A stretch of DNA of 49,575 nt from Gnetum montanum. Lineage: Eukaryota > Streptophyta > Gnetopsida > Gnetales > Gnetaceae. The notes beneath the pieces are model-generated. The model did not search any database. It was not told where the DNA came from and saw only the letters and a list, made by a program, of their open reading frames with translations. Positions within the stretch are counted from its first letter, which is position 1; the number at the start of each line of letters is the position of its first letter. The stretch lies in contig MNCI01011334.1 in assembly GCA_015680685.1 (NCBI GenBank), positions 3,563 to 53,137 of the forward strand, written 5' to 3'. Shown piece after piece: positions 1 through 11,085 of this stretch. A program made the position numbers and the translations under genes.

Positions 1-1210
1 TCACAGTACTTGGCAAAGTTGGCTGAATCTCTTTAAAGTAAGTCATTTGTAGTTCACACACAACGCAATTGTTACATTTTACACAACCACACGCCACAAA
101 AGCACACACACATACTCACATTAACTACTGAGTCTATTTGGAGGTATCTGGGCCTTGGTGTTGCCAGAGACTAGCAGGCACCTAAACCCTGTTCGAGGAC
201 ACTCGTTGGAGGTCGCGTCCCAAACGGTCGCCAATAATAGGTTGAAAAGGAAATTTGAACAATCTCATCAAAGAAAAGAAATCATTATGAAGTTGAAATT
301 CCTAAGACAAGGTGAAAAGGATGTCAAAGAATTCTACATCAAATTTTATGATCTATTCCATCAAGCTAATGTAAACTGGAAGGAGTATGAGAAAGCTTCA
401 ATCTTTTTAGGAGGTCTAAAAATGATGTACCAACAAGAGTTATCTTTTCCTATGTCATAAACCCTTGATGAGTTTTATGATTTAGCACTCAAGGTTGAGA
501 AGAAATTAGGTGGATTTGGAAATAGAAGCAAACAAACTTCTAAGAGTAAGAAGAAGGAATATAGATTTGAGAAAGGATCCAAATCCAAATTTGAAGATAA
601 GGAGGACAACCAAGATAAGAATACTGAAGAAGGTGATTAGAAGGATAAAATTAGAAAGGACCTAAGTAAGGAAGGCAAGGGTTAAGGTAGTATCTCATCA
701 AAATTTTAGTTCGTCAAGTGTGGATAATGGGGACATAAGCAATGGGAATGTCTGCTTAACAAGGTAGCCCAGGGTAAAGATGTGCAAATCATAGAGGTGG
801 AGGAGACATCAAGCCAAGCTCTTTAGAGAGGTAATCCTAATTCTCTAAAAATTGAGGATGTTTCTAAATTAAATTCTTGTGCATTCATGGGGAATGTGAA
901 TAGAGGAGATCATCTTGATAGGAATTGTTGTTTCAGATTGGGATTAGTTCTTTGCTTAGTGGGAAATAGATTCATGTTTTGATTGATGGGGGAGCCCAAG
1001 AAAATGTTATTCCTCTAAGGTAGTTACTAGATTGGGTTTGGTATCTAATCCTAATCTAAGACCTTATAAGGTGCATTATTTCCTAAGAGGTGAGGGAATA
1101 ATGTACTTTAAAATTTAAAATTGGAATTTTTCATGATGTTATAAGGTGTGATGTGCTTCTAATTGATTGTTCTAATGTCATTGTTGGTAGACTTTGGAAT
1201 TTTGAAATAC
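1..1210 (+). pseudogene. Ty3/gypsy retrotransposon gag-protease relic
   Basis: Decayed capsid and protease part of a Ty3/gypsy element. From about 215 to 540 the translation has the retrotransposon gag layout: a basic helix, a 'LRQGEKDVKEFYIKF' segment, then 'FLGGL' and a helix rich in K and E. A Lys/Glu-rich linker follows, then a zinc-knuckle remnant near 715-755 (CG, stop, WGHKQWEC) in which the first Cys is Phe and the X before WGH is a stop. Near 978-1000 'VLIDGGAQENVI' matches an aspartic protease active site with Gly in place of the usual Ser/Thr; 'VIVGRLWNF' near 1180-1205 fits the C-terminal LGRPW-type flap. There are at least six stops or frameshifts. The first 150 bases (CA-rich) may be leader. 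Reverse transcriptase does not follow, because another element's sequence starts at about 1160 on the other strand. The family call is firm, the lineage is not. Confidence 0.75.
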
Positions 1211-2480
1211 TCATGCGCTGAAGGAGTCATTGAAGTCTTGGCCAACATTTGTGCATCTCTTGTTCCTACCAGATCAATTGGAGGCACAATAAAAACATTG
1301 AACAATTCCTTGATGTGAACAATGATAACCTCTGTTGCACCTGCTGCATCCTCGTGTTGTATCACCATGAATATAGTGCCTTCTCTAGTTTCCAAAGTAA
1401 CTTGAAAGGATGCAGTGTTCCCAGAGATCTAGCATAACCATTGGGATCCACCTCCTCTTGATTGAGTCAAGATCTCTCCCCTTGTTGGATTGGTTGATAT
1501 GGTGGATCATACAACATCGTCTATAACCTAGAAAAGATTTCTCTCTTTCCTACTCTGCTAGTTGATGGTCTCAGTGATTCTTTGTAGGTGGCTCATCAAT
1601 GACCTATAATCTTGTGGTGGTGGTGGTGGTGGAGCTTGTGCTTGTAGGTGCTATTTAGGTTGTTATTTCATTTTAGTTCTTGGTTCTACTTCTTTTTCAG
1701 CATCTTGCTCCTCACAAAATCTTTTCACGGTGCTGTAATTTTGAGGAGCTCTACAAAAGAGGTGTGTTGAGCCTTCCAAAGGATATCATTAGTATATCCT
1801 AAGATTCTTACATGCTTGCACAACTTTCTAATTAGACAAGGAAATAGAAGTGTTTTTCTCCTTGATTTTTCTTTTTTGAACTACCGTTGGATTTTTGTGA
1901 AATAGTACTGAGGAAGGTTAATTGAAAACTTTTCCATTAAAATGGTGCTTCCCCTAGCCACATAAGTGGAAATGCAATTGAGCCCTTTGGTGGAAAACAG
2001 GTGGTATGTCTCAATCTTGAAGTAAGTTCTCTCTTCCAAGGACATCTCATGGTATGATTTATCTTCTTTGCCATACGCCTACTTTAGCCACAGTATCTTC
2101 ATTTTGGGGTCAGATCCAATGGATAGGTGAGCAACCTTGCCCCCTTCATTAGGTAGGTTGAGAGCTATAGCTATATCTTTAACTGCATAAGAGACATTCA
2201 CCCCACAAATATTCATAGTGGTACCCTCATCCTTATTATGCCAAAATTGATAGACTTCCCCCAAGTACCATTCATCACTATTAGACAAGATTGGCCACAA
2301 TGGAGATGCTTTGAGTTATGTCCATACCACTTCAGAAGCAAATTCCAAAAATGGACTGAAGTTCATTTCCACAATGACCAAGACCAATGTGGACATTTTC
2401 AAGATGGTAGCAGAGTAGTCAAGGAAACACATGAGATTTTGTCCCTATTTAGGAGTTGGTACTTCTACTACCTCACCTTA
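1160..2480 (-). pseudogene. Unrecognised retroelement-borne protein, family X copy 1
   Basis: A broken coding region read on the minus strand from about 2480 down to 1160, in several frames. I do not recognise the family, but the same protein occurs on the plus strand at 45.6-46.8 kb. Shared blocks, in order: EMNF (about 2365); YLGEVYQFWHNK (about 2265); YFKIETYHLF with LN soon after (about 2000); FPCLIRKLCK followed by YTNDI (about 1830-1790); a Pro run encoded by a (TGG)n tract at 1613-1633, then DYRSLMSHLQRI (about 1605); and MVIQHEDAAGATEVIIVHIK (about 1365-1307). The FPxLIxxLC block resembles the 'putative plant transposon protein' domain found in uncharacterised plant retroelement ORFs; that comparison is from memory and tentative. 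The 1159-1395 and 2079-2300 pieces are the longest open stretches. It overlaps the end of the gag-protease relic by some 50 bases on the opposite strand, so the junction is an insertion or rearrangement point. Confidence 0.6.
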
Positions 2481-2660
2481 TGCTGATTGCCTAGTAGCAG
2501 GGACCTCTTGATGGGTACTAAAAGATTGGGCCTCCTATTCAACATATTCCACTTATTCTTTTTGCTGACCATGGCCACCACATGGACGCTTAACAGCTCT
2601 CTATGAGTCTTCACCCTAAACACCTCCTTTTGGAACCATTTGTAATTAAAAAAAACCAAG

Positions 2661-4779
2661 TGTTACCAAGGTCATGTTTATTATCCTTAATCAATTCATA
2701 CCTTACTCATAACCTTGATTCATTAAGCTTATAATGCATATGATTGTAGGGTTAGGAAAATTTCAAGAAAAATTCCCGAAAAATGTCTATCTCTTTTATG
2801 ACCCATCGCAACTAGTTCCTTTTTCATTATATGTGGCTTAAAATAATGGTTTTAGGCTTGAGAGTCAGAAAAATTGGACATCTAGTGTTATCATTAATGA
2901 TTTTTCAGTATAAGTCCTACATTTTTTAACATTCTTACCCTTAGAATACCTTCTAGGTGATCACAAATTTTAACAAATTGATGCAAAGTGTGCATGCATG
3001 CACACCACCCTTGCCCATGACCAAGTTGAACACTCTGGGTTCAGATAGATTCAAGCAGTATGAAAATCGGAGTGTTAGAGAGCTAGATATTGCAAGTGGA
3101 AGATGGAAGTGCAAAGCACTAGGTTGCAAGAAAAAATTTCAACAACTCCCCTAGTAACAAATAATAGAAATTAAGTTCATATTATGTGGGGGTCCACTAT
3201 ATATACTTTTCTTTAGACCCAATGTTGGGTACAAGATGTCGTGTACACAACGTTAGGTCATACCTGACGTCATGTACAAGACATTGAGGTCCAAAAATTC
3301 TAATTTTTATGGGAAAAAAGGTGATGTAAATTGAATCTCTGGGTTTGATTAGAAGGTTGAAAGTTAAATTTTGCAATTTGGGTAAGTGGAAAAATTGATT
3401 GGAGGTACCTAAGGTAGGATAGGATGAAGTCTCAATGGTAAAAGTACGAGAATGAGAAAGAAAAAGGGCATTGAGAGCTTGATTGTGTGACAAAGCATGT
3501 TCATGATAAGGAAAATAGTAAAATATAACAATTGGACTGCATGGAAGGTGAAAAATGATGTGGTCATGTTAAACAAGTACAATTCACAAAGGGTACACAA
3601 GTGGATCCTTCCCAAAGCAAGCTCTAGCCTATGATGCCCTTGTGTAATCTTGCCCAAAATGTCTACAGGCACTAGAGGAGTTGAATGCAATGCATACTTG
3701 TGAAACAAAACACACATGTTAAAACCACAAAATTGAGATAATTACTCTATGTTACATAAAACCACAGGTTATGAACATTCGTACAATGAGAGAGAATGGA
3801 CCAAAGAAGGGATCATAAAAATGGGTACATGAGGTGTCATACCATGGTCACAATGAAACCTTATGTGTTATTAATGGTTAGATAACCATGTTTCCTTCTT
3901 TCCAAGATTCAAACCAAGTCCAAACCACTTTCAGCGACACAACATTGTTTCATCCCATCGACAAACAACCATAAGACTATAAAATTTGTAAGGAGCAACA
4001 TCACTTGGCATTTTGTCCAAAGAAGGAGCATTATTATGGCACAATTATTATTATTATTATGGTTCTAAGAAGTTCTGAACCTTCAAGCATGGATACATGT
4101 CTTTCTAGTGGGACCCACAAAAGTTTATTCAAAGCTAGTTAAAGTTGTTGTTACTCCCATTTTTCATTATATCTACAAGGATATGGTTACAACCTCATCA
4201 ACATGATAGAACATATAGAACTAGCCAAAGGGAATCCACAAATCCCCTTGATGTCACATCCTTTACATTCCATCTTGATTCTGCATGCTTCCATCTAGAC
4301 ATAATGGTATGAAGTTATTTAGAGTTTGGATGATGAAAAATATTACCATTATGACTAGAGCAAGAACCTCTAATTAATGAAATTGGTGAATTAATGTTCT
4401 AGTCTTAATATCTAAATAATTAGTCCCTTATGATTTGACAACATAGAGAAAAAAACCTGACCTCCATGGGCAACATGATCAACAATAAGATTACATACAA
4501 GGAAAATTAAAATAATAACTAGAAAAAATAGAAAAATAGGAAAATAATAAAAAATTGTAAAACAAAAAGATAAAAAGCACTTAAAAATTCTAAAGATTAG
4601 AATGGGGGGTAACCCCCATGACTAAAAATTTGGTCATGGTTAGGATTAACAAGTGGATGCAAAAAATCCAAGCATATATGAAATGTTGGGAACCATTCAT
4701 GCCCTAGCCACTAGGTGTCTGTTGGGGGTGTGATGGCTAGGTAGAAAAATTGTTGGTCACACACTTGATTTTTATATGC
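2661..4779. other. Unassigned AT-rich region, probable LTR and 3' part of the gag element on the minus strand
   Basis: No gene is recognisable. Short open stretches (2957-3154 plus; 3197-3717 minus) have no domain I can name. The interval holds a promoter-like block at 3170-3300 (separate entry) that resembles one at 7160-7330. It may therefore be the 3' LTR and untranslated tail of the minus-strand gag element. The stretch 3750-4780 contains only AT-rich sequence and a short (TTA)n run near 4045-4061. Confidence 0.4.
3170..3300 (-). promoter_or_regulatory. Candidate LTR promoter block with TGACGTCA site (3' copy)
   Basis: On the plus strand this holds the palindrome TGACGTCA at 3265-3272 (a bZIP/CRE-type core), several related ACGTT/ACGTC words and 'AATGTTGGGTA'; a TATATATA run lies near 3199-3207. 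Read on the minus strand, the order (AATGTC, GACGTC-like words, ACCCAACATTG, then TATA) repeats the order at 7330-7160. I infer a pair of LTR promoters flanking the minus-strand gag relic. Only the promoter block aligns convincingly, so LTR ends are not called. Confidence 0.4.
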
Positions 4780-6540
4780 AGGCTAGGCTAGGATATGAGG
4801 TGTGTTAACAATATGGATGACTGGTCCATGATAGCACCCTTGAGTAGGAGATGGTATGCATGGATTTTTTTGTCTTCCCACGTTTGTAGATTCATTGGTT
4901 GGATATGGAATTGGAGTACAAATAGATGGTGGCCCTTGTGTATGGTCAAAGGACATTGGTTTAGACAAGGAAGGTGGTGCACAAGGTTGGCCTTGTGCTA
5001 GCTCAAATGATGTAGTGGGTTTACACATGGGTTCCTTCAGCTTATAGTCCTTCCTACAAAATAGATGCTTTCATGGTTATGGTTGGGGCCCACTAGTGTC
5101 AGCATGTCCTTGCACATTTGCAATACAAGTGGCACTCATTTGTTGATATTGGGGTGCTACCCCTTCTTGTGTCCTTGGTGGTGGCATATAACAAGGTAGA
5201 TTATGAGAATATCAAGGATGATTTGGATGGTAAGAAGCATGCGGTGGTGATCCTTTAGGGGATGTCATGTATTGATGGTATGCGAGAGAGTAGTAGTGGC
5301 GATTTGAAGTGGAGGATGCCGAACTGGTTGGAGAAACATGATGTTGAACATAATATCCATGAGGTTTCGGCAGGTGTGGCTGATTTGATGGTGGCCTCCC
5401 CCATGACTATGGTTGTTTCCACTATAGTTAATAATGTTGAGGCTGGTAATAAGTCTTGCTAGGATGATATGGTCAATTGTGGGACTATCTAAAATTACCT
5501 TATGGGAGAGGAAGTCTCCCAAGCATGTACTTTTGCACAAACTTTGGATTTAAGGCACCTACCCAATACTCCTATAGATGCAACTATATGAGGCATTGGC
5601 CCTTGGGATGATTGTATATGCATAGGTCACATCCATCATCTTTGTCTATGGTGGAGTCTTTAGCCTTACTTTTGTTAGCCACTTTTCTTGTCTGCCAAGA
5701 AGTGTTCCTAATTTTTTCTTGGTTTTTTGTCCTCTATTTATTTTTTTCACCTTGTGTGTGTTTCATAATCTTCTACATGACTATTTCAACAAGTATTTTA
5801 ACATTTTTGTTTATCCATTTAGACATCCTATTGAATTTTGCTTCTAGATCATCAATAGACTCCTCTATCGACAAAGTTTCTTGTGAAATCACCTTATCAA
5901 CAATAGTTTCATTTTCCTTACCATAAATTTGGACCTCCCTTGATTAAAGAGTTGGGTCCCATTGAGATTTCTTGACATTCTCCCATTTTCACATTTCTCC
6001 TTCTTCTTTTTCCATACACTCTAATATCTCTTTGATCTAATGGACTTGAAGCTCGTATAATTGCCCTAGAGCATACATCCCAAGGGTCACCCTTGTTTCC
6101 TTACAAAGCTCATCTATGATATGGTAAATTTTCTCTTCCTTGAAGAAACCATGGCCAAGGCATTAATTTAGTAAGGCATAATATCAATCTAAGGCCATGT
6201 CCAGGGGTTCCTATTGTGCTTGTTTCCACTCTTGGATTTGTCTCCTCAGATTGAACACTCTTTTATAAGTTTGGTATCTTTCATTCAAAAGTTCTAGCAT
6301 TGTAGACCATCGTTGAATTGATTTTGGTTTCAATGATTAATACCATACTTTGGCTCTAAGTGTCCTAGAAAAGAGCTTAAGCTTTTTCCATTCACTTTTA
6401 ATGTTGTAATAGATACAGACATCCTAAAAGGCTTCTAAATGATGTTATGGATCTGAATCATAGCCTCCTACAAATTTAGAAATATTATTCATGTCAAGCT
6501 TAGGTACTTGACTCTTTTTGCAAGGCCTAGATCATTATGC
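4780..6540 (-). pseudogene. Athila/Tat-like Ty3/gypsy gag relic
   Basis: Capsid gene of a Ty3/gypsy element, read from about 6540 down to 4780. The first part has the classical gag core: DP then HLEAF, a cysteine, 'EWKKLKLF', 'TLRAKVWY', 'SIQRWSTMLELLNERYQTYK' (6350-6270) and 'FNLRRQIQEWKQAQ', then a helical stretch ending in a Lys-rich segment near 5750-5660. A zinc knuckle of CX2CX3HX4C form, CDLCIYNHPKGQC, is intact at about 5623-5585. After it comes a long Pro/His/Tyr-rich tail (about 5550-4783), common in gag proteins of this lineage. In-frame stops interrupt all parts. No protease or polymerase follows in the minus direction, so the element looks gag-only. The Athila-like protease/RT at 8.2-10.4 kb is on the opposite strand and belongs to another copy or to an inverted half. 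Confidence 0.75.
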
Positions 6541-7370
6541 CTTGATCACAATTTTTTGTCTTCCCACTTGGACTAGTGGTAGCTTTGTCACATATGTTTT
6601 AGTCCAAAGTTAGGCATATGATGTAATTCCTAAATCTATGTTACTCCTGGTGATGAAAAGAGATAAGTTGATTAACGAATGAATAATGGAAACAAAGTCT
6701 AAATTGGCCTAAGATGATGGTATTCACTCTTAATTGTCCATACACATCTTGGACTTCATGGAGCTACTTTTGGGTTTACCAAGTGTACATCACTAGTTGT
6801 GCCAAATGATACATCTCTGGGTGATAAAGTATCTACACTTAAATGTTCATGATTAAGGCATACACATTCCGCTTAACAACAAGAGTAGTAAATAATAATA
6901 AATGGAAATGTTTAACTAAAGAAAGCATTAAATAATTAAAGCAACAATATTAAGCTAAGTGGATGCTAAAATGATGGAAGTAATCTCAATCTTTATTGCC
7001 AGTCATGTAACGTGTCCAAGTACATCACACTTGAACAAAGGTGTCGTATGACTACAAACATCACACTGTAGGCATACACTGGGAATAACAGACTTAAAAG
7101 GAAAGAAACTAAAAAGTAACTATTTTTAAGATCTAAGGTAAGCTCTAAGTTAAGCTATCCCATCTGGAAGCCTAAGTGCAATATTTATAGGCAAGGTCTA
7201 GATGAGGCAATGTTGGGTATCTAACTTTGCTTATTAGCCTTGACATTGGATACATGACATCAGGACTCTAACGTCGTGTATTTGACATTGGGGCCCATCA
7301 AATCACCACTCATCAGTTGTAATGGAGGGGGCTTAACCTCCCACTATGGACTTTAATTCCTTCATCATGA
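6541..7370 (-). other. Candidate 5' LTR and leader of the minus-strand gag element
   Basis: No coding sequence seen. Read on the minus strand, a promoter-like block at 7330-7160 has the words found at 3170-3300 (GACGTT, CAATGTC, ACCCAACATTG) followed by a TATA-like CCTATAAATATTGC at about 7189-7176. The block lies upstream of gag in the right orientation, so 5' LTR is the simplest reading. I found no clean primer-binding site or LTR ends. Confidence 0.4.
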
Positions 7371-8165
7371 ATGACACCTTAGATAATTCTATATATATTG
7401 ATTCTAGTGCTTTACATTATTTAGTGGAAAATTTGATATTATTAGAAAACATAAAGAATATGCCAAATCTATAGTATGTAAGAATATAAGATAATAATAT
7501 AATAAAAATTGTTAAAATTGGGAACTTAATGGTTTCAGTATTAAAGTTAAATGATTTTGGTTATAATAAGGAATTTTCCATAACCTTAATCTTAGTATAT
7601 TAATTAACAAATGAAGGTTTATGTATTAAATTCAAGAAAAATAATCAAAACACATTTTATTGCATGATACTCCATTATGATGATGTTGTAGCTTATAGTG
7701 TTGCATACAATGATATATTAAAAAAAGTGGATCACCAAGTTGAAAGAATGTACACAAAAGAAAAAAAGGATTTTCTTAGAAAATGGAATTTAAGGTTTGA
7801 TCATGTAAATTTAAAGACCTTAAAGAAGATGCATCAATTTTATCATAAAATTCCCAAATTTGATGATAATGAATTACTTAATTGTTATTTTTGTAAGTTT
7901 GAGAAAATGCACTATCTACCATTCACATTGCATTGTAAGATAAAGACTACAAGCCTACTTGAATTCATACATTCAAATGTATGTAGACCTTTTCACTATA
8001 AGAAATAAGAAATGAAAAATATTTTTTCATTTTTGTTGATGATTTCAATCAAATAACATGGCTTTAGGAAATGGTTCTAAAGTCATAAGTACTAGAAAAA
8101 TTTAAACATTTTAAAGTTAAGACTAACAATGAAAAAAATGCTAAGTATATTTAGATTTACTAGTA
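7371..8165 (+). pseudogene. Ty1/copia protease-integrase fragment
   Basis: A piece of copia pol. An aspartic-protease start is visible near 7385-7450 (IYIDSSALHYLVENLILLEN; DSS in place of DSGA). After a degraded stretch, 7664-8008 is open and holds the GAG-pre-integrase and integrase zinc domain: 'RFDHVNLKTLKKMHQ' gives the HX3-4H-like part, 'CYFCKFEKMHYLPF' the CX2C and following motif, and 'LLEFIHSNVCRPF' the strand leading into the catalytic core (usually HSDVCGP; here D is N). The next segment reads FxDDF..W-like in other frames and stops near the second catalytic Asp region (TNNEKNAKYI, about 8122-8151), where the usual Asp is also Asn. The catalytic core is therefore truncated and defective. 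Gag and RT are absent. It lies between a minus-strand gag and a plus-strand gypsy pol, so it is a fragment left by insertion or recombination. Confidence 0.75.
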
Positions 8166-10395
8166 CAAACCTCATTCTCCATCTACTAGAGGGGAAACCC
8201 CATATCCCTATCACCCTCCCCATCCTTTAGCACATGCTCCTCCATCCTCAACCTAATTACCATTTGCTCCATACATGTAGGATGAAATTCCCATGTAGCC
8301 ACAATAATGTAATGCTACTAGGGCTATTAACTTATAGTTAGCTCCTCAACCAAGTTGTTCAAAACCCATATCTTATAAAAGACTATAGCCCTACTAAGCC
8401 CTCACCTACTTATGCAACTGGTCACCTTGTATCTCCTTTATCCTCTACATCCATTCCTTTCAAGAGCCCTTCAAATCAAATACCTCCCAAGATCCACACA
8501 ATCATGTTAACCCACACTGTATCTGATTAGATCAAGGCTAGTAACATTTTTAGGAAAAGAGCTAATCCTAGAAGTCCTTTCATCTACTTGTAGATTATTA
8601 GGAATGAGCCATGCAAGGCTCTTCTTAACATACGTTTTGAAGTTAATCTAATTTCCCATGAAATGTACAATTATTGGAACCTACCTCCTCTCAAGAAGAG
8701 TAATGTCTATTTAGAATTGGCAGATCAGTCCATCATTATTCCTTTGGAACTAGTGAAGGATATTATGATCACTATCTATGGGTGGTCATACCCTACTGAT
8801 TTCCTAGTAATCAAATTTGATCATTGCAAGGACTTTCCAATCATTTTGGAAAGGACTTGGTTAAGCACTATTGATGCACGAATGGGCATCAGAGATCTCT
8901 CCCTAGAGATTTCTAGAAAGATATATTCAAAAAGATCAAGAAGAAACAAGTTCCATGCATCACGTATAGCAATATAGGGTGTAACTATGTGTAGAAAATC
9001 TAGTCTATTAAAAGCACATCAATCAAAGCATGTAGATAGTGTGCTGATGAATCCACAATTTCAAAGTACCTGTATGTAGTAGCCATAAAATAGGAGGGTA
9101 CCCAATGGCTGACAACTCATTTTGAGAGTAGCACACTTTGCATGGAACCTACTAAAAGCTTAACTTATGCCTATGTTGAAGGCATGGATGAACTCGAGCA
9201 AGTTCATCACCAACTCTCCAATGATGAACCTGATGATAGTAATTAGGAAGAGTTAGATATCCCTAATATTTTTAAACAAGAGTCCTTAGAGTTGAAAACT
9301 CTACCTATCAACATGAAATATGCATTTTTGAAAAATGACAAGCTGGTGATAATTAATGCTAACCTTGCTCCTACGTAGAAAATGATGTTGTTGAAGGTGG
9401 TCAAAAAATGGCCAATAGCCTTTGCTTGATCATATCCTAAACTCACAAGAATTGATTCTTGGATATGCTAGCATCACATCTATACTAATCTAGCCATGAA
9501 GCCGAAGAGGCACCCATAGTAGTGTCTAAACCCCAAATTGAAACAAATTATCAAAGAAGAAATTGAACAGCTTCTCAAGGTAAGGTTCATCTATCCAATT
9601 GTGGATAGCAAGTGGGTTATCCCACTTGTAATTGTGCCAAAGAAAGGTGGAAAATGGCGGGTCTATGCTAATTTTAGGGTGTTGAACATGACAACATACA
9701 AAGTTCATTTATCATTGCCATTTTTGGGCTAAGTGTTCAACACTATTTCTAAGCATTGTTATTACAGCTTCCTAGATGGTTATAGTGGTTATAACCAAAT
9801 TCATATTGTACCTAAGGATTAGGCCAAAACATAATTCACAAGTTCCTCAAGGACTTTTGCATATCATCAGATGCCCTTGTTCTATGCAATGCCCTTACAA
9901 CTTTTCAATGCCTTGTCCTGAGTATTTTTCAGTAGTAAATTGGTAGCAGGGTGGAAGTCATTATGAATGACTTCTCCACCTATGTCACTACATTTGAGCA
10001 AGTCCTCAAGTTCCTTGAACAAGTGCTTAAAAGGTGCATGGAGACTAATCATCGGCTCTATTGGAAAAATTTTTCAAAATAGGATTAAGGTAGACCCTAA
10101 AAAAAATTGGATCATCCAAGGAATAACCCACCAACCGAAAACTATTAAATATGTTTAGTCATTTCTTGGACATGCTGGATACTACTGGCAATTTCAAAAA
10201 AATTCTCTAAGATCTTAAAACCATTGGTTGAGCTCACAAAGGAAGATGCTCCATTCGTATGGACCAAGGAATATGAAAAGACATTACAATAGCTTAAGGA
10301 GAAGCTTGTAGAAACTCCAATTGGCTATAAGTCCATGGAATTCAACCAAATTGCACGTGAACACTTAGTGATTCATATGGTTGGGCATAGGGTCA
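8166..10395 (+). pseudogene. Athila-like Ty3/gypsy protease-reverse transcriptase relic
   Basis: Pol remnant of a Ty3/gypsy element. 8166-8500 is Pro/Tyr/Ser-rich, like the gag tail of this lineage. 8600-8977 is the aspartic protease: 'LELADQSIIIPLELVKDIMI' and 'FPIILERTWLSTIDARMGI' match the second half and the ILGRPFL flap. The active-site region (LNIRFEVNLI) lacks the catalytic Asp. RT runs about 9530-10250: 'EEIEQLLKVRFIYPIVDSKW' (9559-9618), 'VPKKGGKWRVYANFRVLN', 'FLDGYSGYNQIHIVPKD' (9760-9820), 'FAYHQMP', the catalytic box as IMNDFSTY (about 9960-9983; normally F/YMDD, so the first Asp is Asn), and 'SFLGHAGYYWQF' at about 10160-10195. The connection region starts near 10230 (FVWTKEYEKT). 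RNase H and integrase are missing. Many stops and frameshifts; not functional. Confidence 0.85.
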
Positions 10396-11085
10396 ATTGG
10401 GGCCTAAATAACATTATGAGTGTCCATCAATTCAATAATTTCCTATATTTTATTAAAATAAGCTTCTATTGTATAATTAAAATAAAGTATTATTGTCTTC
10501 TAATCTAAAAAAACCAACACAAATTACCTTCTTATATAGAGGAAAGGATTCTTAGTAAAATGAATCCTACATATGTACAACTATTTCATCTTCAATCCAT
10601 CCATATTAATATGTTTTCTTTGTTCCTTGGTGAGAGAAGACTTTTTCACTTGAAGTAAAAGGTTATTTCACTCATAGTGTCATAAGTATCCAACATAAGT
10701 GGGGATCAAAAGTATGTATTAATATAAGACTATATCTTATCCAAGTTATTAACTTGATGAAATCTAGTTATTTATGACAAGAGAGATATATCCTCCATTG
10801 AAGAGATGTCTATAATGTCTTTAATAAGATTCTAGATCATCAATTTGAAACATTTCTATAGTTTTTTTTTGAAGAAAAAAACTATGAAAAGTATCTAAAA
10901 ATGTTAATTCAACCTTGAAAATGCTGAACAAATCAATGTTATCATGATCATTTACTTATAAAAATTATTCTGAATAAGAACTTGAAAATGCTTCATCAGA
11001 ATCCAAACATGTTTCCCAAACTTAGTTCAACAAATAGTGCTAAAAACATAACAAAGAATGAAGCAATAAATAAGCTTCAAAATTT
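10396..11085. other. Unassigned AT-rich stretch
   Basis: Lies between the gypsy RT relic and the LINE. No domain, LTR or RNA gene was recognised. It may be the 5' untranslated part or ORF1 of the LINE, but nothing in the translation supports this. Confidence 0.3.
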
